Shown in pieces: positions 17,878-26,635 of a stretch of DNA of 64,000 bases. Below the pieces are notes generated by a model, which ran no database searches, was not told where the DNA came from, and saw only the letters and a list, made by a program, of their open reading frames with translations. Source of the DNA: Herbaspirillum aquaticum (GTDB taxonomy: Bacteria; Pseudomonadota; Gammaproteobacteria; Burkholderiales; Burkholderiaceae_D); contig NZ_NJGV01000008.1 of NCBI RefSeq assembly GCF_002213425.1, positions 62,001 to 126,000 of the forward strand, given 5' to 3'. Both the position numbers and the translations under genes were made by a program. Every line of letters starts with the position of its first letter. Within the stretch, counting starts at the first letter, position 1.

Positions 17878-18710
17878 TGGAGCCGCTCTCCAGCTATGCC
17901 GGCTGCACGCTGGCCACCGTATTGAAGACGGCGCCGCTGGACCCGCTGGAGAACCGCATCCTGCTCTGCCACGCGCTGCGCATCACGCGCGTGCAGCTGA
18001 TCACGCAATCCGAACGGCGGCTCGATGCCGCTCAATCGGAGGCGCTCACGGCCCTCTACGCCCGTCGCCTGCGCGGCGAGCCGATTGCCTACATCATCGG
18101 GCAGCGCGAATTCTATGGACTGAATCTGCGCGTCACGCCGGATGTATTGATCCCCCGGCCCGATACCGAGCTGCTGGTGGAACTGGCCATGGAAAGATTG
18201 CCGCAAGGCGCGGCCCTGCTGGACATGGGGACCGGTTCGGGCGCGATTGCCATCGCCATCGCCCATACGCGGCCCGATGCGGTAGTGACGGCACTGGACG
18301 CCAGTGCTGCCGCACTGGCCATCGCACGCGAAAACGCCACGACCAACCAGGTCCGCGTGACGCTGCTGGAAAGCGACTGGTACGCCGCCCTGCCCCAGGA
18401 TCAACGCTTTGCGGTGATCGCCTCCAACCCGCCTTATATCGTCGCAGGGGATGTGCACCTCTCCCAAGGCGACCTGCGTTTCGAACCGGTCGATGCGCTC
18501 ACCGATCACGCTGATGGCCTGACCGACCTGCGCAGCATCATCGACGGCGCACCGGGGCATCTGCTACCCGGCGGCTGGCTGCTGATGGAACACGGTTACG
18601 ACCAGGCCGCTGCGGTGCGTGGACTGCTCTCCGGCACCGGCTTCAAGGAAGTCCGGAGCTGGCGCGACCTCGCCGGTATCGAACGGGTCAGCGGCGGCCG
18701 CCTGGCCTGA
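17877..18710 (+). CDS. prmC: Release factor glutamine N5-methyltransferase PrmC
   Basis: 277 residues. It methylates the Gln of the GGQ motif in RF1 and RF2 using SAM. N-terminal helical domain (about 1-85), SAM motif LLDMGTGSGAIAIAIA (about 110-125) and catalytic NPPY (near 183) are visible. The open frame runs upstream inside dsbB, but ATG 17877, overlapping the dsbB stop by one base, gives a family-length protein. It faces the indolepyruvate oxidoreductase gene, with 34 bp between the stop codons. Confidence 0.95.
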   Translation: MEPLSSYAGCTLATVLKTAPLDPLENRILLCHALRITRVQLITQSERRLDAAQSEALTALYARRLRGEPIAYIIGQREFYGLNLRVTPDVLIPRPDTELLVELAMERLPQGAALLDMGTGSGAIAIAIAHTRPDAVVTALDASAAALAIARENATTNQVRVTLLESDWYAALPQDQRFAVIASNPPYIVAGDVHLSQGDLRFEPVDALTDHADGLTDLRSIIDGAPGHLLPGGWLLMEHGYDQAAAVRGLLSGTGFKEVRSWRDLAGIERVSGGRLA

Positions 18711-18744
18711 TCCGCTGACCGTTTACAACTTTCTACCTGCGTTC

Positions 18745-21700
18745 TCAGGCCGCCCGCTTGCCGCCTCCTTGCGGCGAGTGCGGCTGCTGCGAGGATCCCT
18801 GTTCGAGCTGTGCCAGCAAGGCGGCCTGTTTCTGCATGGCCGCTTTCAGATGGCGTTCCTTCACGTGGCCATAGCCGCGAATCTCTTCCGGAATGCGGGC
18901 CACTGCGACGACCTGTTCCAGGTTCTCGGGCGTGAGCTTTGCCAGCAGGCGTGACAGGGTAGAACGGTACTGGCTGATCAGCGCTCGCTCCTGCTTGCGT
19001 TCCTCGGTGTAGCCGAAGGGATCGAAGGCCGTCCCCCGCAGGAAGCGCAGCTTGGCCAGCACGCCGAAGGCCGGCATCATCCAGCTGCCGAAGGCCTGCT
19101 TGCGCAGGTGTCCCTTGTCGTCGCGCTTGGCCAAGAGCGGCGGTGCCAGGTGGAAGCGCAGCTTGTAATCCCCCTCGAACATGCCGGCGATCTTGGCGCG
19201 GAAGGCCGGTTCGGTATAGAGGCGCGCGACTTCGTACTCATCCTTGTAGGCCATGAGCTTGAAGAGAGAGGTCGCCACCGCGCGGCTCAGTTTGAGGCCG
19301 CGTGCCACCTCACCCAGAGTGCTCTCGCGCGCCCGCACTTCTTCCACGGCATCGCAATAGCTGCGCGCATAGGCGGCGTTCTGGTAATCGGTAAGGAAGG
19401 CCACGCGGCGCTCCACCAGTTCATCCAGGGTCGGCGTGCGCTTGAATTCGATCACCTGCGCCGTCATGCCGTTGCGGCCCGCGGCGGCCAGCACGAAGTC
19501 CACGTCATGTGCGGCCACGCGGCCCCAGGCGAAGGCCTGCTTGTTGAAATCCACCTGCAGCGCATTGAGTTCGATGGCGCGCATCAGCGCCGCTTCGGAC
19601 AACGGCACCCAGCCCTTTTGCCAGGCATAGCCGAGCATGAACATGTTGGTCGCGATCGCATCGCCCATGAGCGCCGTGGCGATGCGGCCTGCATCAATGA
19701 GTGAAAGATTGTCCCGCCCGCAGGCTTTGGCGATCTCGCCTTCGCTGGAGGCGGTGGGGAATTGCCAGTCAGGATTGCGCACGAAGGCTGCGGTCGGCAT
19801 CTGCGTCGAATTGACCGCTGCATGCGTACGGCCCTCGCCCATGCGCGAGAGGGCATCGCGGCCGGCGGTGACGATCACGTCGCAGCCGATGACCAGATCA
19901 GCCATGCCGGTGCCCACGCGAGTGGACTGGATGTGCGCCGGGTCCTCGGCCACGCGTACGTGCGACATCACCGGCCCGCCCTTCTGGGCCAGGCCGCTCA
20001 TGTCCAGCACCGAACAGGCCCGGCCTTCGACGTGCGCCGCCATGGCGATGATCTGGCCAATGGTGATCACGCCCGTGCCGCCCACGCCGGTGACCACGAT
20101 GCCGTAGGGCTGCGCCAACCCTGGCAGCAGCGGCTGCGGCAGCGTCGGCAAGGCCGGCCCCGATTGCGTCTTGGCGCGTACAGGTTTCTTCAACTGGCCC
20201 CCTTCCACCGTCACGAAGCTGGGGCAGAAACCGTTCACGCAGGAATAATCCTTGTTGCAGGAAGACTGGTTGATCTGGCGCTTGCGGCCGAACTCGGTTT
20301 CCAGCGGCTCGACCGACAGGCAATTGGACTGCACGCTGCAATCGCCACAGCCTTCGCACACCGCCTCGTTGATGACGGCGCGCTTGGCCGGGTCGGGATA
20401 GGCATTGCGTTTGCGGCGGCGACGCTTTTCCGAGGCGCAGGTCTGGTCATAGATCATGGCCGACACACCCGGCTGTTCACGCAGTTCGCGCTGCACGGCA
20501 TCGAGTTCGCTGCGATGGCGGATGGTCACGCCTTCGGCCCATTGGGTGCCGGCCGGATACTTGTCCGGCTCATCGGTGACCACGATGATGGGCCGCACGT
20601 TTTCAGCGGCCAGCTGGCGCGAGATCATGGCCGGATCGAGCGGGCCGTCGAACTCCTGGCCACCGGTCATGGCGACCGCATCGTTGTACAGGATCTTGTA
20701 CGTGATATTGACCTTCGCCGCGACCGAGGCGCGCACCGCCAGCAGGCCGGAATGGAAGTAGGTGCCGTCACCGAGGTTGGCGAAGACGTGTTTTTCCGTC
20801 GTGAACGGCGCCTGTCCGACCCAGGTCACGCCCTCGCCGCCCATGTGGGTGAAGAGGCTGGTCTCGCGGTCCATCCAGGTGACCATGTAATGGCAACCGA
20901 TACCGGCCAGGCCACGGCTGCCATCGGGCAATTTGGTGGAGGTGTTGTGCGGGCAGCCCGAGCAGAAATGCGGCACGCGGTCCTTGTCGGGATCGGGCTT
21001 GCTGCTGATGTTGAGGGCCGCTTCCTTGGCTTCGAGATAGGCCACGCGCGTGCGTACGCGCTGCTCCACCGGATGGCCGGCGAAATAGCGCGAGATGCGC
21101 GTGGCAATCGCGCGTGCGATCTGCGCCGGGTTCAGTTCATAGGTGGCCGGCAGCAGCCACTTGCCATGGCCTTCGCGCTGTGAACCGCTCCATTCGCCGG
21201 TGTCATCGAATTTGCCGACCACACGGGGACGAACATCGTCGCGCCAGTTGTAGAGTTCTTCCTTTAACTGGTATTCAAGAATCTGGCGCTTCTCTTCGAC
21301 CACCAGGATCTCATCGAGACCCTGCGCGAATTCACGCACGCCCTCGGCTTCCAGCGGCCAGGTCATGCCGACCTTGTAGAGACGAATGCCGATGTCGGCG
21401 GCGACCTGTTCATCGATGCCCAGGTCTTCCAGCGCCTGGCGCGTATCGAGGTAGGACTTGCCGGCGGTGATGATGCCGATGCGCGCACGCGGGCTGTCCC
21501 AGATGATGCGGTTCAACTTGTTCGCGCGCGCGTAAGCGAGGGCGGCATACCACTTGTAGTTGATCATGCGCGCTTCCTGGCCCAGCACGGTATCCGGCAT
21601 GCGGATGTTGAGGCCATCGGGCGGCAGTTCAAAGTCGGGCAGTTCTATCTTCACGCGCTCCGGATCGATCATCACCGACATGCCCGATTCGACCAGGTCG

Positions 21701-22338
21701 GTCACGCATTTCATCGCCACCCACAAGCCGGTGTAGCGGCTCATGGCCCAGCCATGCAGGCCGTAGTCGAGGTACTCCTGCACCGACGACGGATAGAGCA
21801 CCGGAATGCCGCAGGCCTTCAGGATGTGCTCGCTCTGGTGCGCGGCGGTGGAGGATTTGGCGGCGTGGTCATCGCCCGCAATCACCAGCACGCCGCCGTG
21901 CCTGGAGGTGCCTGCCATGTTGGCGTGCTTGAAGACATCGCCGCAGCGATCCACCCCCGGGCCCTTGCCATACCACAGCGAGAACACGCCATCGTATTGC
22001 GCACCCTTGAAGAGATTGACCTGCTGCGTACCCCACACGCTGGTGGCGGCCAGGTCTTCATTCATGCCGGGATGGAATCTGACCTGTTTGGCTTCCAGGT
22101 ATTTGCGCGCCTTCTCGGCGGTCTGGTCGACCGAGCCCAATGGCGAGCCGCGATAGCCGGTGATGAAGCCGGCTGTGTTGAGGCCTGCGCGCTCATCGTA
22201 CTGCCGCTGCAGCATCGGCAGGCGGATCAGCGCCTGGATGCCGGTCATGAAGACGCGGCCGCGCTCCAGTGCATATTTGTCGTCCAGGGATACATCGTCC
22301 AGCAGCAGGCGTTGCCCGGCGGGTAGGGGTGCGTTCAT
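18745..22338 (-). CDS. Indolepyruvate ferredoxin oxidoreductase, fused alpha/beta subunits
   Basis: 1197 residues. It combines the TPP-binding alpha part (GYRGSPLGSVD near 60; GKGPGVDR near 125) and the gamma/beta part in one chain, as in other proteobacterial fused IorAB proteins. Cys-rich motifs CSGCPH (about 460), CEGCGDC (about 660) and CNKDYSCVNGFC (about 700) indicate iron-sulfur clusters. It oxidatively decarboxylates aryl-pyruvates, such as indole- or phenylpyruvate, to acyl-CoA with reduction of ferredoxin. It lies next to phenylalanine hydroxylase in the same direction, which suggests aromatic amino acid catabolism. Confidence 0.93.
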   Translation of the reverse strand: MNAPLPAGQRLLLDDVSLDDKYALERGRVFMTGIQALIRLPMLQRQYDERAGLNTAGFITGYRGSPLGSVDQTAEKARKYLEAKQVRFHPGMNEDLAATSVWGTQQVNLFKGAQYDGVFSLWYGKGPGVDRCGDVFKHANMAGTSRHGGVLVIAGDDHAAKSSTAAHQSEHILKACGIPVLYPSSVQEYLDYGLHGWAMSRYTGLWVAMKCVTDLVESGMSVMIDPERVKIELPDFELPPDGLNIRMPDTVLGQEARMINYKWYAALAYARANKLNRIIWDSPRARIGIITAGKSYLDTRQALEDLGIDEQVAADIGIRLYKVGMTWPLEAEGVREFAQGLDEILVVEEKRQILEYQLKEELYNWRDDVRPRVVGKFDDTGEWSGSQREGHGKWLLPATYELNPAQIARAIATRISRYFAGHPVEQRVRTRVAYLEAKEAALNISSKPDPDKDRVPHFCSGCPHNTSTKLPDGSRGLAGIGCHYMVTWMDRETSLFTHMGGEGVTWVGQAPFTTEKHVFANLGDGTYFHSGLLAVRASVAAKVNITYKILYNDAVAMTGGQEFDGPLDPAMISRQLAAENVRPIIVVTDEPDKYPAGTQWAEGVTIRHRSELDAVQRELREQPGVSAMIYDQTCASEKRRRRKRNAYPDPAKRAVINEAVCEGCGDCSVQSNCLSVEPLETEFGRKRQINQSSCNKDYSCVNGFCPSFVTVEGGQLKKPVRAKTQSGPALPTLPQPLLPGLAQPYGIVVTGVGGTGVITIGQIIAMAAHVEGRACSVLDMSGLAQKGGPVMSHVRVAEDPAHIQSTRVGTGMADLVIGCDVIVTAGRDALSRMGEGRTHAAVNSTQMPTAAFVRNPDWQFPTASSEGEIAKACGRDNLSLIDAGRIATALMGDAIATNMFMLGYAWQKGWVPLSEAALMRAIELNALQVDFNKQAFAWGRVAAHDVDFVLAAAGRNGMTAQVIEFKRTPTLDELVERRVAFLTDYQNAAYARSYCDAVEEVRARESTLGEVARGLKLSRAVATSLFKLMAYKDEYEVARLYTEPAFRAKIAGMFEGDYKLRFHLAPPLLAKRDDKGHLRKQAFGSWMMPAFGVLAKLRFLRGTAFDPFGYTEERKQERALISQYRSTLSRLLAKLTPENLEQVVAVARIPEEIRGYGHVKERHLKAAMQKQAALLAQLEQGSSQQPHSPQGGGKRAA

Positions 22339-22553
22339 GTGGTCTCCGTGCCAAAAATCTTGTTTTTGCCTTGCACATGCTCCCGGCAGTCACGGCCTGC
22401 ACAGGTGTCGCTGTGCGGCTACGCCGATCTGTCGGGAATCGGGAACACCTCAGTCTTGTGAACCGGGTGTCTTCAAGTTGTAGTGTCAAGTTAGCACAAG
22501 GGTGACCGGCCCGCTACGCGCGCCGCAGCAGGGTTTCCGGGCTTTTTTGCCTT

Positions 22554-22641
22554 GCAGGAAACTGTTTCCGCACGTCCTGCGGCATTGCTGGCAATGCGGA
22601 GAAGAAAATGCCGGAAAGCGAAAAACAACAACATTTCCGGC
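22554..22641. repeat. Cluster of three short inverted repeats
   Basis: GCAGGA (22554-22559) pairs with TCCTGC near 22575-22580 around the palindromic GGAAACTGTTTCC. GCATTGC-TG-GCAATGC covers 22582-22597. GCCGGAAA (22610-22617) pairs with TTTCCGGC (22634-22641). On the minus strand these would lie in the leader of the oxidoreductase mRNA if its promoter is distal. A function is not evident. Confidence 0.5.
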
Positions 22642-22711
22642 TGAAAAAAAAAGGCTGCGGACGCCCCAAGTGTTACAAGCAAGACGTGAATGTAACAGCC
22701 CGTAAAAGCCG

Positions 22712-22740
22712 TTGGACCAGCTCGGCCGCTGACGTTTAAT
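22712..22740 (+). promoter_or_regulatory. Sigma70-like promoter for a predicted small RNA
   Basis: TTGGAC (22712-22717), exactly 17 bp, then TTTAAT (22735-22740). Five of six and four to five of six bases agree with consensus. No protein start follows; an intrinsic terminator does, 83 bp on. Confidence 0.5.
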
Positions 22741-22746
22741 AGACCT

Positions 22747-22859
22747 CACTTGAACAGCGATTGATTGGTATCCGTTACTGTGCAAGGTTCCTCCCCTCTA
22801 GTGTTGAAAGCACCACTAGCTCGCGGATCCGGCCTCCCCTGTCGGATCCGCTTTTTTTT
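22747..22859 (+). ncRNA. Predicted ~110-nt small RNA with two C-rich CCTCCCCT motifs
   Basis: A promoter-like pair at 22712-22740 and an intrinsic terminator at 22823-22859 bracket a stretch with no convincing reading frame. It contains a hairpin CTAGTG (22798-22803) / CACTAG (22814-22819), and the motif CCTCCCCT twice: at 22790-22797, just before that hairpin, and at 22833-22840, in the terminator loop. Unpaired C-rich motifs that mimic an anti-Shine-Dalgarno sequence are typical of small RNAs acting on ribosome-binding sites. No known family is recognised. All of this is prediction. Confidence 0.5.
22823..22859 (+). terminator. Intrinsic terminator of the predicted small RNA
   Basis: GCGGATCCG (22823-22831) pairs perfectly with CGGATCCGC (22843-22851), followed by eight T. 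The minus strand lacks a U-run, so the signal works rightward. No protein gene precedes it on that strand. Confidence 0.85.
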
Positions 22860-22875
22860 GCGCTTCTTCCGGACA

Positions 22876-22904
22876 CAAAAAAAGCCGGACGCATGTCCGG
22901 CTTT
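22876..22904 (-). terminator. Intrinsic terminator of phhA
   Basis: AGCCGGAC / GTCCGGCT with loop ATGC on the minus strand, followed by TTTTTTT, 31 bp past the phhA stop. The same 8-bp stem is used in the metF terminator. Confidence 0.85.
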
Positions 22905-22934
22905 CCTGAGGGCTTGCTTGCAGCGATGTCGTCT

Positions 22935-23816
22935 TCAGCGATTGGGCGGGAAGTTGGTTTCGCCAGGCAGCAAGGTATTGGCCGGCAAAGCCTCCTGCTG
23001 CTTGAGCCGCTCGTAGAGTGGCGTGAAGTCCGGTGCCGTGTCGTTGAAGAGCTGCTCAAAATCCTTGATGACGAAATAGGTCTCCTGGTAGGTATCGATC
23101 TTGTAGAGCGTGCGCATGATGCGCTCCACCTCGAAGGGCACCCGGCGCGGCTGGTCGCTGGAGAGGCAGTACTCGACCTCGCCGCCCGAGGACAGGATGC
23201 CGGCACCATAGATGCGCAACCCCTCCTTGCCCTGGATCAGCCCGAACTCGATGGTGTACCAGTACAGGCGCGCCAGATAGGCCAGCCCGTCCAGCTTGAG
23301 CGCCTTCAAGCCACCCTTGCCATATTCCTGCAGGTGATTGGCGAAGACGGGATTGAACAGCAGCGGCACATGGCCGAAGAAGTCATGGAACAGATCGGGC
23401 TCGACGATGTAATCGAACTCGTGCTCTTCACGCAGCCACACCGTGACCGGGAAGCGGCGGTTGGCCAGGTGCTCGAAGAAGGTGTGGTCCGGTACCAGGC
23501 CCGGCACGGCGACCAGCTGCCAGCCAGTGGCCTTGAAGAGCGCTTCGGTGGTGCGGTCAAAGCGCGGGATGCCTTGCGAGACATCGAGCGCCTTGAGGCT
23601 GTCGATAAAGACATCACAGGCGCGGCCGGGAATCAACTTGGCCTGGCGCTCGTAGAGACGACGCCACAGCGCGTGCTGGGCGGGCGTGTAAGCCTCCCAG
23701 TTCTGGGCCACGACGTAGTTGGCGTCGGCCTGGCTGTAGTCACCGCGCAAGGCTCCGCTATCGGACTTGGTGGCGACGGTGGCGAAGAAATCATCGGTGT
23801 TGGGATTGGTGCTCAT
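22935..23816 (-). CDS. phhA: Phenylalanine 4-monooxygenase
   Basis: 293 residues, the size of bacterial PhhA. It converts phenylalanine to tyrosine with tetrahydropterin and O2. The mononuclear iron ligands are visible: two His in LFHDFFGHVPLL (about 141 and 146) and the Glu in WYTIEFGLI. It lacks the regulatory domain found in animals, as expected. Separate terminator and start indicate a single-gene unit. The usual partner phhB (pterin dehydratase) is not in this window. Confidence 0.96.
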   Translation of the reverse strand: MSTNPNTDDFFATVATKSDSGALRGDYSQADANYVVAQNWEAYTPAQHALWRRLYERQAKLIPGRACDVFIDSLKALDVSQGIPRFDRTTEALFKATGWQLVAVPGLVPDHTFFEHLANRRFPVTVWLREEHEFDYIVEPDLFHDFFGHVPLLFNPVFANHLQEYGKGGLKALKLDGLAYLARLYWYTIEFGLIQGKEGLRIYGAGILSSGGEVEYCLSSDQPRRVPFEVERIMRTLYKIDTYQETYFVIKDFEQLFNDTAPDFTPLYERLKQQEALPANTLLPGETNFPPNR

Positions 23817-23896
23817 GGCATACCCGTTATCAAAGTGAGGCGCATATTATGCGCTCGCGGCACGGGATGGTCATGTGCGTTCGCGCAAGCGGCGCG

Positions 23897-24634
23897 TCAG
23901 GCAGCAGGCGGTGGCGTACCGTCGTCCTTCTTTCTGGCACCGATGCCGGTCACGCGCGCGCCCCATTTCAGCAGGGCCTTGAAGTTGGCCTTGACGATAT
24001 AGTCCAACATTGCAACTTGCTCTTCCAGCGCTTCCTGGAACACCGTGGCCGAGTTGGCAGGCTTGATCTTCAGGTAGGCATCGGCCTCGCCATAGTCGCG
24101 GTGGATTTCCATGCCGGCCTTCTTGGCGATGTGCATCATCACCTTGTTGGACGAGAGGCAGTGCATGTACAGCGTATCGACATCGGCATTGCGACAGTGC
24201 ATGGAGGCGCGCATGAACAGGCGCGTGCCCACCCCGAGCCCGCGCGCGGCGGCCGTCACCGACACCCCGAACTCGGCCACCACCGGCTTGATGGTGGCAC
24301 CGCTGATGCGCGTGCTTTCCTTGGGCGCAAAGGCCAGGTGGCCCACCCCGAGCAGCCGCAGGCGGCGGTCATAGACGCCGAAGACGGTATCGCGCTCGAA
24401 GTTGATGCCCTCCACGTAGCGCGTCACCATCTCATCGGAAAGCTTGGAACCGAAGCGCAGCAGGCGATCCTTTTCTTCCAGCGCGAGGAAGTGACGCAGG
24501 AGATGACGGCGCGCACGCGGCGAGAGCTCCTTGACGAAGACGTTGGGCTTGTCCTGCTTCTCCTGCTGCGCGGGTGGCAGGTCGGATCGCTGGCCGCGCA
24601 AGCGCTGGAGGAGACGGGACAGGGGATGACTCAT
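23897..24634 (-). CDS. GNAT-family N-acetyltransferase
   Basis: 245 residues. The acetyl-CoA-binding signature of GNAT enzymes is present as AARGLGVGTRLFMRA (about 130-145). Surrounding motifs such as LSPRARRHLLRHFLALEEKDRLLRFG are those of a conserved proteobacterial GNAT subgroup. It starts 12 bp after cca with GGGAG upstream, so it is the last gene of a leftward run. The acceptor substrate is not predictable. Confidence 0.82.
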   Translation of the reverse strand: MSHPLSRLLQRLRGQRSDLPPAQQEKQDKPNVFVKELSPRARRHLLRHFLALEEKDRLLRFGSKLSDEMVTRYVEGINFERDTVFGVYDRRLRLLGVGHLAFAPKESTRISGATIKPVVAEFGVSVTAAARGLGVGTRLFMRASMHCRNADVDTLYMHCLSSNKVMMHIAKKAGMEIHRDYGEADAYLKIKPANSATVFQEALEEQVAMLDYIVKANFKALLKWGARVTGIGARKKDDGTPPPAA

Positions 24635-24646
24635 CGTGACGCTCCC

Positions 24647-25879
24647 TCAAGCCTGGGCCGGACGATACCGCTCGACATAAGCCGCCACCTGGGCGGTACG
24701 TGCCGCGAGGATGGCCTCGGGAATGCGTTGCGGCTGCGTCTGCTGCTGCGCGATGGCACCGGCATCGATGGCTTGCGCGGCCTGCAGTGCGCCTTCCAGA
24801 TAGGCTGCCTGCGGGAAGGGCTGCAACTCCAGGCCGGTGCGGCCGCGATGATCGCACTCCGAAGCGCGCAGCATGTCGAGGAAGCGCTGCGGTTTGCGGA
24901 AGGCGTCGCAGCGCGCGAAGAACTTGACCAAGGTATCGGGACGCATCTCGAAAGAGCGTCCCACATTGCCATGTTCGCGGGCCGTCATCAGCGCCAAGTC
25001 ACGGCATTCGCCGGGGACTTTCAGGCGCGTGCAGACGTCTTCGGCCAGGCGTTCGCTGCGCGCTTCATGTCCATGGTGGCGCGGCCAGATCTCGGGCGGC
25101 GTGGTGCCTTTGCCGAGGTCGTGCAACAGCGCGGCGAAACGGATCGGCAAAGAAAAATCCTGCGCGGCGGCCCAATCAACCACCAGCATCACATGGACGC
25201 CGGTATCGATTTCAGGATGCCATTTCTCCGGTTGCGGTACGCCCCACAACGCAGCGAGTTCCGGCAGGATGCGCTGCAAGGCACCGCAGGCGCGCAAGAC
25301 CTCGAACATGCGCGAAGGCTTGTGCTCCATCAGGCCGCGCGCCAGTTCCTGCCAGACGCGTTCAGGCACCAGGGCATCGACCTCGCCCTCTTGCACCATG
25401 CGCTGCATGAGCGCGTTGGTTTCCGGGGCCACCGTGAAATCGGCGAAGCGCGCCGCAAAACGGGCTACGCGCAGGATGCGGACCGGGTCTTCGACGAAGG
25501 CGTCAGAGACATGGCGAAATACACGCGCCTCAAGATCGGCACGACCGTGATACGGGTCGACCAGGGTGCCATCCTCATCCTGCGCAATGGCATTGATGGT
25601 GAGGTCACGGCGCGCGAGATCATCTTCCAGCGTCACATCGGGGGCGGCGTGGAAAGCGAAGCCCTTGTAGCCCGGCGCAGTCTTGCGCTCGGTGCGGGCC
25701 AGGGCATATTCCTCGTGGGTATCGGGGTGGAGGAACACCGGAAAATCCTTGCCGACCGGGCGGAAACCCAGCTCCAGCAACTGCTGCGGCGTGGCCCCCA
25801 CTACCACGTGGTCGCGGTCTTTCACCGGCAGCCCCAGCAAGCCGTCGCGCACTGCGCCGCCGACGGTGTAGGTCTTCAT
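24647..25879 (-). CDS. cca: CCA tRNA nucleotidyltransferase (HD-domain type)
   Basis: 410 residues. It builds or repairs the CCA end of tRNA. MKTYTVGGAVRDGLLG opens the nucleotidyltransferase domain, followed by the DxD metal site in KDRDHVVVG, RRDLTINAIA and EDPVRILRVARFAARF. An HD phosphohydrolase domain follows with LLHDLGKG (near 230). I chose ATG 25879 over an upstream extension because it begins the conserved domain exactly. It lies 10 bp after the GST gene. Confidence 0.96.
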   Translation of the reverse strand: MKTYTVGGAVRDGLLGLPVKDRDHVVVGATPQQLLELGFRPVGKDFPVFLHPDTHEEYALARTERKTAPGYKGFAFHAAPDVTLEDDLARRDLTINAIAQDEDGTLVDPYHGRADLEARVFRHVSDAFVEDPVRILRVARFAARFADFTVAPETNALMQRMVQEGEVDALVPERVWQELARGLMEHKPSRMFEVLRACGALQRILPELAALWGVPQPEKWHPEIDTGVHVMLVVDWAAAQDFSLPIRFAALLHDLGKGTTPPEIWPRHHGHEARSERLAEDVCTRLKVPGECRDLALMTAREHGNVGRSFEMRPDTLVKFFARCDAFRKPQRFLDMLRASECDHRGRTGLELQPFPQAAYLEGALQAAQAIDAGAIAQQQTQPQRIPEAILAARTAQVAAYVERYRPAQA

Positions 25880-25889
25880 CGGCTGCGCC

Positions 25890-26591
25890 TCACTGGTGAT
25901 CCGGAAGGATTTCCTTCTCGGCCAGCGCCTCGGCGATCCAGCGCGCCACCGCCGGATGCTCGCGCACGCGGTCGGCATAGGCTTGCAGGGCCGGGGCCAG
26001 CGGCACCTGGTAGCTGACGAAGCGCATCACCACCGGTGCATAGAAGGCATCGGCAATGGAGAAATCGCCGAAGAGGAATTCATGATGGCCAAATTGCGAG
26101 AGGCACTCTTCCCAGATCTCACACACGCGCGCGATGTCGGCCTGTGCCTCGGCGGTGCGCCCCTTGCCGGGGTAGCGGCCACGGATGTCCATGCTCATGG
26201 CGGTGCGCAGGCCGGTGAAACCGGAGTGCATCTCGGCACAGATGCTGCGTGCGATGGCGCGGGCATCGGTGCGCGCCGGCCACAGGTGGCGGTCGGGGAA
26301 TTGCTCGGCCAGGTATTCGCAGATGGACAGCGAATCCCAGATCGCGATGTCCCCATCAAGCAGCACCGGTACGCGGCCCGAGCCGGTGTAGCGGGCGATC
26401 TCGCCGGCGGTCTCGGGCTGGTCCAGCAGCACGCGCACTTCCTTGAAAGGAATATCGAAGGCCACGGCAGTGACCCACGGGCGCATCGACCACGAGGAGT
26501 AATTCTTGTTGGCGATCACCAGGGTGGGCATGTGGCGTCCGGCCTTTTGCAGGGTTTCGGACAAGACCGGATCCAGTTCTGTATCTTGCAT
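25890..26591 (-). CDS. Glutathione S-transferase family protein
   Basis: 233 residues from ATG 26591. The N-terminal thioredoxin-fold domain begins VIANKNYSSWSMRPW, with the catalytic Ser/Cys-position run typical of bacterial GSTs, then VPVLLDGDIAIWDSLSICEYL (glutathione gamma-Glu contact). An all-helical domain follows. An internal ATG at 26531 (MPTLVIANK) gives the more usual start for this family and may be the true one. It sits between the NDUFA9-like gene and cca, both close enough for one transcript. Confidence 0.88.
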   Translation of the reverse strand: MQDTELDPVLSETLQKAGRHMPTLVIANKNYSSWSMRPWVTAVAFDIPFKEVRVLLDQPETAGEIARYTGSGRVPVLLDGDIAIWDSLSICEYLAEQFPDRHLWPARTDARAIARSICAEMHSGFTGLRTAMSMDIRGRYPGKGRTAEAQADIARVCEIWEECLSQFGHHEFLFGDFSIADAFYAPVVMRFVSYQVPLAPALQAYADRVREHPAVARWIAEALAEKEILPDHQ

Positions 26592-26635
26592 GGGAGCTCG
26601 TTTCTCGAAGTTCAATGACGCGACGACTGAACCAT

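Larger units (their letters stand above)
22339..22934. other. Structured intergenic region upstream of the indolepyruvate oxidoreductase
   Basis: 596 bp without a protein gene. It holds the leftward oxidoreductase promoter (not localised), a cluster of inverted repeats at 22554-22641, a predicted rightward small RNA (22747-22859) and the leftward phhA terminator (22881-22904). Confidence 0.7.

Noticed and set aside
23849-26017. 722-codon rightward open frame across the GNAT and cca genes
   Set aside because: Antisense shadow of GC-rich coding sequence; no family match, no plausible start site, and the minus-strand genes carry clear motifs.
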